A stretch of 64,000 nucleotides of DNA from Blautia sp. Marseille-P3087 (lineage in GTDB: Bacteria > Bacillota > Clostridia > Lachnospirales > Lachnospiraceae): assembly GCF_900120195.1 (NCBI RefSeq), contig NZ_LT635539.1, positions 843,932 through 907,931 on the forward strand. Direction: 5' to 3'. Positions 54,503 to 64,000 of this stretch are shown piece by piece. The notes under the pieces were generated by a model. The model was given only the letters and a program-made list of their open reading frames with translations, had not been told where the DNA came from and did no database searches. Within the stretch, counting starts at the first letter, position 1. The number at the start of each line of letters is the position of its first letter. Made by a program: the position numbers and the translations under genes.

Positions 54503-54985
54503 CTACATCACAAGTGTTTCCAGCTTTTCAAATACCATATCGGTATACATCTGCTTAATTTCATGACGCTCCAGTCCTGTAACCTCTGCATGCACTTCAA
54601 AAGTATTTACTTTATCTCTTATGCGAATGCAAAAATATACAACTCCCTGCACACTGTCCGAATTATTTGGATCAATATTACCGGTCGTTCCCGTTATTCC
54701 GACAGCAATATCCGTATGCAACTTTTCCTGTACTGTTTTTGCCATTGCCTCTGCACATTCTTTGGAATATACCCCGTACTTTTGTATAATTTCTTTCTCA
54801 ACACCAATAAAGATTTTGGTCTCATTCAGATATGTGACATAGCCTCCCGGAAAAATTGCGGATGCACCTTCTGTATCTGTGATTGTGGATGCAATCATAC
54901 CAGATGTGCAACTTTCCATCGTAGAAATTGTTGTATGTGTATCAATCAGTTTTTTAATGATACTGTTTTTTTCTTTCTGTTCCAT
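54503..54985 (-). CDS. CinA-family nicotinamide-nucleotide amidohydrolase
   Basis: 160 residues with ATG 54985, since the GGAG site is too close to the alternative ATG three codons upstream. It is the CinA C-terminal amidohydrolase (PncC) domain: TISTMESCTSGMIASTITDT, FPGGYVTYLNETK, and DIAVGITGTTGNIDPNN. It would convert NMN to nicotinate mononucleotide, salvaging pyridine nucleotides. The N-terminal MoCF-type pyrophosphatase domain of full CinA is absent, so this is a single-domain PncC. It is on the minus strand between pepV and the siroheme-type reductase. Confidence 0.9.
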   Translation of the reverse strand: MEQKEKNSIIKKLIDTHTTISTMESCTSGMIASTITDTEGASAIFPGGYVTYLNETKIFIGVEKEIIQKYGVYSKECAEAMAKTVQEKLHTDIAVGITGTTGNIDPNNSDSVQGVVYFCIRIRDKVNTFEVHAEVTGLERHEIKQMYTDMVFEKLETLVM

Positions 54986-55034
54986 ACTCTTCATCTCCGA
55001 ATCGAATTGCTACCTTTATCCTAACAGATATTGC

Positions 55035-55919
55035 TCATCCAATCAATTCTTTTTCCACGTTTTCAAAACCGATGCGCTCTATTGTTTCTGCAAAACGTTC
55101 CCCTTTATTTCCATGATCCCTGAAAAAAAGAATCGCTTTTTCAACGACATCAAGTGCTTCTTCTCTGGAAGTAAAAATTTTGCTGAGTGCTCTGCCCTTT
55201 GATACTTTTTTCCCCCAGCGTCCGCCGACATAAATCTTATAACCATATGTACCATCTTCGATTGTGTGGAACGGACATTTTCCAACACAGCGTCCGCAGT
55301 GTCGACACTTTGTCTCATCAATTGTGATTTTTCCATCCACTACTTTTGCAACCTTGTTTGGACAGGCTGCTTCGATCGCACATTTTTTGCATCCTTTGCA
55401 AATGTCAGTATTTACTTTCGGAATGCGCTGACCGATGATTCCCACATCATTTAAGTTCGGTTTTACACAGTTGTTCGGACATCCGCCAACTGCAATCTTA
55501 AATTTGTGTGGCAGTACAATGTCTCTGTATCCTTCATAAAAGCGTTTATAAATTTCCTCTGAGATTGCATAGGAATCCAGAAGGCCATACTGACAGGTTG
55601 TTCCCTTACAGGATACGACTGGACGGACTTTTGCTCCTGTTCCTCCTGTCACCAGATTTTCTTTGGCAATAAACTCTCTAAATTCATCAATCTTTTCATA
55701 TGGGATTCCCGGAATTTCCACAGAAAGTCTTGTTGTATATAGAAGTTCACCGCTGCCAAACTTTTCTGCAGCTTCTGCCATACAACGATGCTGCGCTGCC
55801 GTTACTTTTCCGTTTATCGTCAGGACCCGTGCGGAAAAAAGATCTGTTCCGCGGTTATTCAGAAATCCCATTCCTTTTACTCGTTTTTCGTCCTCTTTAC
55901 TTACTGTTAATGCTGACAT
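55035..55919 (-). CDS. Small sulfite/nitrite-reductase-like siroheme and 4Fe-4S protein
   Basis: 294 residues. The siroheme-4Fe-4S motif is seen as CKGTTCQYG and GGCPNNCVKPNLND, and two ferredoxin clusters follow: CKGCKKCAIEAACPNK and CRHCGRCVGKCPF. This is the AsrC-like, single-gene layout of anaerobes rather than a multi-subunit sulfite reductase. The substrate could be sulfite, nitrite or a thiol intermediate. The gene is divergent from a LysR regulator with 124 bases between; an operator repeat lies next to the lysR start. Confidence 0.88.
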   Translation of the reverse strand: MSALTVSKEDEKRVKGMGFLNNRGTDLFSARVLTINGKVTAAQHRCMAEAAEKFGSGELLYTTRLSVEIPGIPYEKIDEFREFIAKENLVTGGTGAKVRPVVSCKGTTCQYGLLDSYAISEEIYKRFYEGYRDIVLPHKFKIAVGGCPNNCVKPNLNDVGIIGQRIPKVNTDICKGCKKCAIEAACPNKVAKVVDGKITIDETKCRHCGRCVGKCPFHTIEDGTYGYKIYVGGRWGKKVSKGRALSKIFTSREEALDVVEKAILFFRDHGNKGERFAETIERIGFENVEKELIG

Positions 55920-56001
55920 GTATTTCCCTCATCTCATTTCATATTTTGATTTGCATTTCATAATATACCACTTGAGTATGTATTTGAAAAATGATATTAT
56001 T

Positions 56002-56029
56002 TTATAGAAATAATAGGTATTTTCTATAA
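56002..56029. promoter_or_regulatory. Inverted repeat, likely LysR operator
   Basis: ttatagaaa, ten-base spacer, tttctataa: a perfect 9-bp inverted repeat with the T-N11-A form of LysR sites. It ends one base before the AGGAGC ribosome site of the lysR gene, which fits autorepression. Confidence 0.65.
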
Positions 56030-56043
56030 AAGGAGCATATCAT

Positions 56044-56955
56044 ATGACGATACGACATCTGACTATTTTTGTTGCGGTAGCTGACCAGGGTTCCATGAGT
56101 GCTGCTGCTGCTTCTCTGTATTTATCGCAGCCCACCGTAAGTCAGGCAATCCGTGAGCTGGAAAAACATTACAATGGACTTCTCTTTGAACGTCTCGGTA
56201 AAAAGCTTTACCTCACAGAACGTGGCAGACTTTTGCTTTCTCAGGCCCGCAGTCTGATTCAGCAGTTTCGACAGATTGAGGAGCTGATGCTGAATCAGGG
56301 ACAATCTCAGATTCTGAAACTTGGTTCTACGATTACAGTCGGAACCTGCCTCACTCCTTTCCTAATTCCGAAACTTCAAAAGGACCTTCCGGATGTCCAC
56401 GTCCATTCTTATGTGAGTAATACCAAGGACATTGAGCAGAAACTTCTGCGCGCTGAACTTGACGTTGGAATTGTAGAGGGCGAAATTCTTTCTCCTGACC
56501 TTACCGTTCTCCCGATTATTGATGACTGTCTGGTACTTGCCGTCGGCAAATATCATCCTTTATATCATAGAAATTGCATTCAGATTCGGGATCTTGCAGG
56601 AGAAGGCTTTGCAATGCGAGAGCAGGGGAGCGGAACCCGACAGCTTTTTGAGGACTATATTGCCAAACATCAGATTTCTGTTCGTACGGTCTGGGAAGCA
56701 AACAGCCCTCGAACACTTTTAAATGCTGTGCTCTATGACCAGGTACTTTCTGTTATGTCGCTTCGCCTTATGACACATGAGATCCGCCACAATACAATTC
56801 GTGTTTTCTATAACAAAAATGGCGAATGGAACCGTAAATTCAAACTTGTCTATCACAAAAACAAATTTCTTACTCCTGTGATCCATGACCTGGAAAAACT
56901 GCTCCACACATACAAGAATATCAAACTCCCGCCAAATATAGGAATACTGGAATAA
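56044..56955 (+). CDS. LysR-family transcriptional regulator
   Basis: 303 residues. The winged HTH is in MSAAAASLYLSQPTVSQAIR with ELEKHYNGLLFERLGKKLYL after it. The effector domain (about 90-290) has SQILKLGSTITVGTCL and DVGIVEGEILSPDLTVLPI. It is CysB/CysL-like in placement, divergent from a siroheme-type reductase, so it probably controls that gene. The co-inducer is unknown. AGGAGC before ATG 56044. Confidence 0.93.
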   Translation: MTIRHLTIFVAVADQGSMSAAAASLYLSQPTVSQAIRELEKHYNGLLFERLGKKLYLTERGRLLLSQARSLIQQFRQIEELMLNQGQSQILKLGSTITVGTCLTPFLIPKLQKDLPDVHVHSYVSNTKDIEQKLLRAELDVGIVEGEILSPDLTVLPIIDDCLVLAVGKYHPLYHRNCIQIRDLAGEGFAMREQGSGTRQLFEDYIAKHQISVRTVWEANSPRTLLNAVLYDQVLSVMSLRLMTHEIRHNTIRVFYNKNGEWNRKFKLVYHKNKFLTPVIHDLEKLLHTYKNIKLPPNIGILE

Positions 56956-56991
56956 AATGAATCTTACTCATATGATAAAGGAATTTTTTTT

Positions 56992-58020
56992 ATGGAAAAA
57001 CATATTACTTTCGACGTTGAAGAACATATGACCGGACAGACTGTCGAAAAAGTTCTACGCACCGCTCTCGGTCTCACAAAAAGGCAGATCAGCCGTGCCA
57101 AATTTCAAGCGGACGGGATACGTAAAAACGGTGTGCAATGCCGGACAACCGATATCGTACAGACCAATGATCAGATCATGATCTGTATCGAGGCTGCCAA
57201 AAACGATTTGAATCATCTGGTGTCATTTTGTGGAGATGCACATCCTCTCGAAATCTTATATGAAGATGAAGATATTCTCGCAGTAAACAAGCCAGCCGGA
57301 ATACTTACTCACCCTTCCGGTGCACATTACGCAGACACACTTTCCAATCAGGTATCCGGATATTTTCATAAGAAAAAAGTCTCCTGCCGCGTCCGCCCGA
57401 TAGGACGGCTCGACAAAGAGACTTCCGGTATTGTTTTATTTGCAAAAAATCAGGTGTCTGCACAGCGGCTTCAGGCTCAACGTGAGTCCGGCATTCTTCA
57501 TAAACAATACATTGCCATAGTAATGGGAAGTTTTTCTGATGATACAAGTGCTTCATCGAATACTGCGTGGCACACGGTTTGTTTTCCGATCAGAAAAACA
57601 GCAGATCATCCATTGCGGATGGAAGCAATAACTGATTTCGGCAGTTCTTTTGTTCCTGAATCTGCTGACTTTGTGACACCTCTGGCTGGTATGACAACAT
57701 TGCTTTCTGCTGTCACACATTACCAGGTTCTTTACAGGTCACCAGACTGGTCGATCGTAACTTTAAAGCTGGATACCGGACGCACGCATCAGATCCGTGT
57801 CCACATGAAGGCTCTCGGGCATCCGCTTCTTGGAGATACTTTGTATCAGAAAACTTTTCCGGCAGATTCTTTATCCGAACAGCCTGTATTTCATCGCACA
57901 GCCCTGCATGCATGGAAGATCCAATTCCGGCATCCGTTTAACAATGCATGGATTTCACTGGAAGCTCCACTCCCTGATGATTTCTGTAACTGTTTTCAAA
58001 ACATCAATTTTAGTTTATAA
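56992..58020 (+). CDS. RluA-family pseudouridine synthase with S4-like N-terminus
   Basis: 342 residues. An S4-like RNA-binding start (LTKRQISRAKFQADGIRKNG) precedes the synthase domain. The catalytic aspartate lies in RPIGRLDKETSGIVLFAKN (the family's His-Arg-Leu-Asp is Gly-Arg-Leu-Asp here). Later motifs: HKQYIAIVMGSF and GRTHQIRVHMKALGHPLLGD. It isomerises uridines in rRNA or tRNA; the target position is unknown. It follows the LysR gene by 36 bases. A weak GGAA site precedes ATG 56992. Confidence 0.93.
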   Translation: MEKHITFDVEEHMTGQTVEKVLRTALGLTKRQISRAKFQADGIRKNGVQCRTTDIVQTNDQIMICIEAAKNDLNHLVSFCGDAHPLEILYEDEDILAVNKPAGILTHPSGAHYADTLSNQVSGYFHKKKVSCRVRPIGRLDKETSGIVLFAKNQVSAQRLQAQRESGILHKQYIAIVMGSFSDDTSASSNTAWHTVCFPIRKTADHPLRMEAITDFGSSFVPESADFVTPLAGMTTLLSAVTHYQVLYRSPDWSIVTLKLDTGRTHQIRVHMKALGHPLLGDTLYQKTFPADSLSEQPVFHRTALHAWKIQFRHPFNNAWISLEAPLPDDFCNCFQNINFSL

Positions 58021-58052
58021 TTACTTTTATACACAGAATATTGGAGGTTTTT

Positions 58053-59393
58053 ATGTCTGCTCAAATTCGGGATATGACAAAGGGTTCTCCGGCGAAGCTT
58101 ATTCTGCTTTTTGCAGTACCGTTGATGCTTGGGAATATTTTTCAGCAATTATATACGATGGTTGACACGATTGTTGTCGGACAGGTTGCCGGAGTACAGG
58201 CTCTTGCCGCACTCGGTGCTGTCGAATGGATCATGTGGATGGTTCTTGGTGTTTCCACAGGTGTCACACAGGGATTTTCTATTTTGATCTCTCAGCATTA
58301 CGGTGCACGTAAATGGAATGATCTCAAAAAAGCTGTCGCTCACAGTTATCTGCTTACTGCCATTACTGCGATTTCTCTTCTGATTGTCAGCCAGCTTGCA
58401 GCCAGATGGATCCTGCTGCTTTTAAATACACCGGATAATATCATCGGAATGTCTCTGATCTATCTGCGGATTGTTTTCTGCGGAATTCCGGTAGTTGCGG
58501 CTTATAACATTTTTGCGTCTGTGCTGAGAGCTCTTGGAAACAGCCGCACACCGCTGATTGCCATGATCATTGCAGCTCTGATCAACGTTATTCTGGATCT
58601 TACTTTTGTTGCCGTACTTCACTGGGGTGTTGCCGGAGCTGCGCTTGCAACCGTTACCGCTCAGGCTTTTTCCGCACTGTATTGTTTTATGATTGTTCGC
58701 AAAATCGATATTGTACATACTTCTAAAGAAGATTTTGAAACAGTACCCGGCCTTAACAGAAAGCTTCTCGGACTTGGTGCACCAATCCTTTTTCAGGATG
58801 TCATCATTTCCGTCGGAGGTCTTGCCGTACAGTTTGTCATCAATGGTTACGGTTTTCTCTTCGTCGCCGGTTTTACTGCCACCAATAAGCTTTACGGAGT
58901 ACTTGAGATGGCTGCGATTTCCTACGGTTATGCCATTGTCTCTTACGTAGGTCAGAACCTTGGCGCAGGAAAGATTGACCGAATCAAAAAAGGTATATAT
59001 ACAAGTGCTTTTCTTGCCTTTCTCACTTCAGCATTTATCAGTATCATGATGTTTCTTTTTGGAAAATTTTTACTTTCTATGTTTATCTCCGGTGATCCCA
59101 CGCAGGCGGAACAGGTTCTTGGAATTGCATGGCATTATCTGTCGATCATGGCATCCTGCCTTTGCATTCTGTATTTTCTCTACGTCTATCGTTCTGCACT
59201 TCAGGGACTTGGAAATACGATGCTCCCCATGCTGAGCGGTGTTGTGGAATTTTTTGTACGTGTCGGTGTTGCTCTCCTGCTTCCGAAGTTTATCGGACAG
59301 AATGGCATTTTTTATGCAGAGATTGCTGCATGGACAGGAGCTACCGTACTTCTTATTGTCAGTTATTACATCAGTATTCGAAAATTTATGTGA
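58053..59393 (+). CDS. MATE-family multidrug efflux transporter
   Basis: 446 residues with ATG 58053 (MSAQIRDMTKGSPAKLILLF) since GGAGG lies 8 bases upstream. It is a 12-helix membrane protein of the MATE fold with the typical LMLGNIFQQLYTMVDTIVVG helix 1 and VLRALGNSRTPLIAMIIAA between halves. It would export cationic drugs against Na+ or H+. It is the last plus-strand gene of this group and ends 9 bases before the converging DUF4317 gene. Confidence 0.95.
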   Translation: MSAQIRDMTKGSPAKLILLFAVPLMLGNIFQQLYTMVDTIVVGQVAGVQALAALGAVEWIMWMVLGVSTGVTQGFSILISQHYGARKWNDLKKAVAHSYLLTAITAISLLIVSQLAARWILLLLNTPDNIIGMSLIYLRIVFCGIPVVAAYNIFASVLRALGNSRTPLIAMIIAALINVILDLTFVAVLHWGVAGAALATVTAQAFSALYCFMIVRKIDIVHTSKEDFETVPGLNRKLLGLGAPILFQDVIISVGGLAVQFVINGYGFLFVAGFTATNKLYGVLEMAAISYGYAIVSYVGQNLGAGKIDRIKKGIYTSAFLAFLTSAFISIMMFLFGKFLLSMFISGDPTQAEQVLGIAWHYLSIMASCLCILYFLYVYRSALQGLGNTMLPMLSGVVEFFVRVGVALLLPKFIGQNGIFYAEIAAWTGATVLLIVSYYISIRKFM

Positions 59394-59401
59394 TCCGTTC
59401 A

Positions 59402-60043
59402 TCAGTCGCATAACTGTAAAATTTTTAATAAGTCATTTTGGGGGAGATCTGGATTGCTTTGATAGACATCAATGTAGTCTGGATCTTCTGTTCTGTCCTG
59501 AAAAGCCGGAAACAAAAATCCACACTCCGGCTCTCCCGGCTCATAATCGCCACTCACCGGACAAATTGCACAGATAAGATATTCATACATTTCTTCTGAT
59601 TCCCAGAGATTTTTCTTATCTGATGTCTTCAGAGGAATATCATACGTATTATGAAAAAGATATATCGCATACTCATGATCTGTATGATATTTTTCAGCCA
59701 CATATTCATAAAATGCTTCCAGAAGCGCATCATTTTTCAGTGCACTGGATTTCATGCCCAGAAGGAGCTGGCGGATTCCTCCCGGTCGACATGCGTTCTC
59801 AGGAAGAATGTATCGTTTCAGATTTTTGTTTGTAGGCGAAAATGGAATTATTTTGGCTATCGCAAGATTTTTTTCCTTCTCTTTTGGTTTGAGTTTCAGA
59901 AAATTTGTATTAAACGTTCCATCAATAAAACCTTCTGAATCCATATAACTTCCCGCAATGCGCGTCATTGAAGTCCGGGACAATGTCATTCTCCGTGTCA
60001 GCTCCAGTATTTCTTCTCTGTTGATCGGTATAATGGATGTCAT
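59402..60043 (-). CDS. Short DUF4317-family protein
   Basis: 213 residues. Family matches: ELTRRMTLSRTSMTRIAGSY, DALLEAFYEYVAEKY, YEYLICAICPVSGDY and CGFLFPAFQDRTEDPDYIDV. Other DUF4317 members are about 390 residues, so this one covers mainly the first half; a family form or a truncation is possible. No stop-codon or frameshift explains the missing part in the following bases. Function unknown. It is on the minus strand behind the rRNA operon terminator. Confidence 0.8.
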   Translation of the reverse strand: MTSIIPINREEILELTRRMTLSRTSMTRIAGSYMDSEGFIDGTFNTNFLKLKPKEKEKNLAIAKIIPFSPTNKNLKRYILPENACRPGGIRQLLLGMKSSALKNDALLEAFYEYVAEKYHTDHEYAIYLFHNTYDIPLKTSDKKNLWESEEMYEYLICAICPVSGDYEPGEPECGFLFPAFQDRTEDPDYIDVYQSNPDLPQNDLLKILQLCD

Positions 60044-60085
60044 GATAAATTCCTTTCCTGATATTTTTCTTATTTTAACGCTAAA

Positions 60086-60116
60086 AAGCCGGAACAGATT
60101 TTATCTGCTCCGGCTT
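60086..60116 (-). terminator. Terminator of the rRNA operon
   Basis: On the minus strand aagccggagcagat pairs with atctgttccggctt (one mismatch), followed by TTTTAG. It lies 210 bases past the 23S end. Confidence 0.85.
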
Positions 60117-60325
60117 CATTATCGTATCTTCAAAACCACATACATGTTGACTAAGCAATCGATCATCTTAACCATGCTTTCGCTTTCGCCGAGCTTGGTC
60201 ACCTCGCAACTTCGTTGCTCAGTGCCTTTTGCTTCGCAAATGTCTGTCTCCTCACGTTTCCGTTCTGAAATGCAAGCATTTCTCACTCCACGCTCAGCGA
60301 CAGCCGCTCGTCTCAGCTTTTTGGT
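60117..60325 (-). other. rRNA operon 3' trailer, no gene
   Basis: About 200 bases between the 23S end and the terminator. No 5S gene is present here. A minus-strand frame of 69 codons is open, but its composition (Arg/Glu rich, no ribosome site) suggests it is non-coding. The part near 60121-60147 forms an inverted repeat with the spacer ahead of the 23S. Confidence 0.6.
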
Positions 60326-63208
<2,883 letters not shown>

Positions 63209-63337
63209 TTGCTTCTGATACCCTAGCGTAGGTATCAGCGGTCTTTGATTCTCGTTGCTTTTGATAAAAAAATTTATCGATGTCTTCCTATCTTACGTTT
63301 GTATATCAAGGATATTTGATTAGTTAATCAAATTTAC

Positions 63338-63366
63338 ATGTATGCAGTTTTCAAGGTACGATATCA
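63338..63366. repeat. 23S-flanking inverted repeat (5' side)
   Basis: This segment of the spacer, read as the minus-strand cgtaccttgaaaactgcat then acatgt, is complementary to 60121-60147 beyond the 23S 3' end (about 20 of 25 bases). The two could form a processing stalk around the 23S. Confidence 0.55.
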
Positions 63367-63407
63367 GGCTTACTCACTTAACCTCACGGCTAAATCTTAT
63401 AAGCCAA

Positions 63408-63481
<74 letters not shown>

Positions 63482-63656
63482 ATTTTTGAAATCTTTCGAT
63501 TCCATCCGGATTTGCCTCATGCAGTCTTCCCTGAGCCCTCGGAACAAGTTCCTCGGTCACGGGAATCCTCATATGCGTCCACATCTGCTTCTATATCCGG
63601 AAGCAAGCTTCCTCCTATATCAGCATCTTTTGTCCGCGCATTCGGAAAATCCTGCG

Positions 63657-63729
63657 TGGAGATGAAGAGATTCGAACTCTCGACCCCCTGCTTGCAAGGC
63701 AGGTGCTCTCCCAACTGAGCTACATCCCC
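63657..63729 (-). tRNA. tRNA-Ala (anticodon TGC)
   Basis: A 73-base cloverleaf starting GGGGATGTAGCTCAGTTGGG, anticodon loop CTTGCAA, acceptor end CATCTCC plus A. It follows the 5S directly on the minus strand; 175 bases separate it from tRNA-Ile. Confidence 0.96.
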
Positions 63730-63737
63730 ATTTAATC

Positions 63738-63850
63738 TGGCATCCACCTGCTCTCCCACACCGTCTCCAATGCAGTACCATCGGCCGCTTGCGTCTTAAC
63801 CGTCGTGTTCGGGATGGGAACGGGTGTTTCCCACAAGCGCATCGATACCA
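63738..63850 (-). rRNA. 5S ribosomal RNA
   Basis: About 113 bases. On the minus strand TGGTATCGATGCG opens and GGATGCCA closes the terminal stem, with the conserved CCATCCCGAACACGACGG internal loop. It lies between the 16S 3' end and tRNA-Ala, unlike the common 16S-23S-5S order. Confidence 0.92.
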
Positions 63851-63920
63851 GAAATGTTGTTATTCAATTGTCCTTGATAACTCAACAGTAAAACACATTC
63901 AATTCTTTACTTATCTTCCC

Positions 63921-64000
<80 letters not shown>

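Overview
The window reads as chromosome of a low-GC anaerobic Firmicute, most likely a Lachnospiraceae member (class Clostridia). The family-level call is an inference from gene content: PolC-type polymerase, CodY, CIRCE-controlled groES-groEL, class III Fbp, DUF4317, DUF6106 and YARHG proteins, a stand-alone AICAR formyltransferase paired with a PurO-type cyclohydrolase, and a pyridine-nucleotide-motif-poor thioredoxin reductase. I cannot assign a genus. Most genes lie on the minus strand.

Layout. 1-1.9 kb is the right end of an integrated accessory element: the tail of an Mrr-like nuclease gene, a leader of stacked hairpins and a tyrosine integrase. 1.9-6.2 kb is a minus-strand redox/radical-SAM/tRNA-modification cluster, including a 34-residue membrane protein. 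6.5-9.7 kb holds an iron alcohol dehydrogenase and two cell-wall proteins. 9.7-14.5 kb has a tRNA-Gly, a 213-bp near-perfect palindrome, and purine genes under a ZTP riboswitch, then guaB. 14.5-22.4 kb is groES-groEL, codY, topA, dprA and comM. 22.6-43 kb is mostly housekeeping (fbp, polC, ispG, telA/xpaC, ilvE, folA/thyA, malQ, deoD) with several membrane proteins. 43-49.1 kb has four tRNAs, cysE, a thiS-thiG-thiH-thiE operon behind a non-TPP attenuator leader, and a CPA2 antiporter behind a fluoride riboswitch. 49.2-60 kb carries redox enzymes, an MmcQ-alkyltransferase fusion, PepV, CinA, a siroheme-type reductase with a divergent LysR gene, RluA and MATE proteins, plus gene remnants. 60-64 kb is an rRNA operon on the minus strand in the order 16S-5S-tRNA-Ala-tRNA-Ile-23S.

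How it fits together. Three minus-strand leaders look ligand controlled (ZTP for purine synthesis, fluoride for an antiporter, an unidentified signal for thiazole synthesis). CodY has a near-consensus box in front of its own gene. The chaperonin genes carry an HrcA/CIRCE operator. No complete defence system or CRISPR array is visible. The least explained structures are the 213-bp palindrome, the folded element between groES and groEL, the integrase leader, the thi leader and the 5S gene placed between 16S and 23S.
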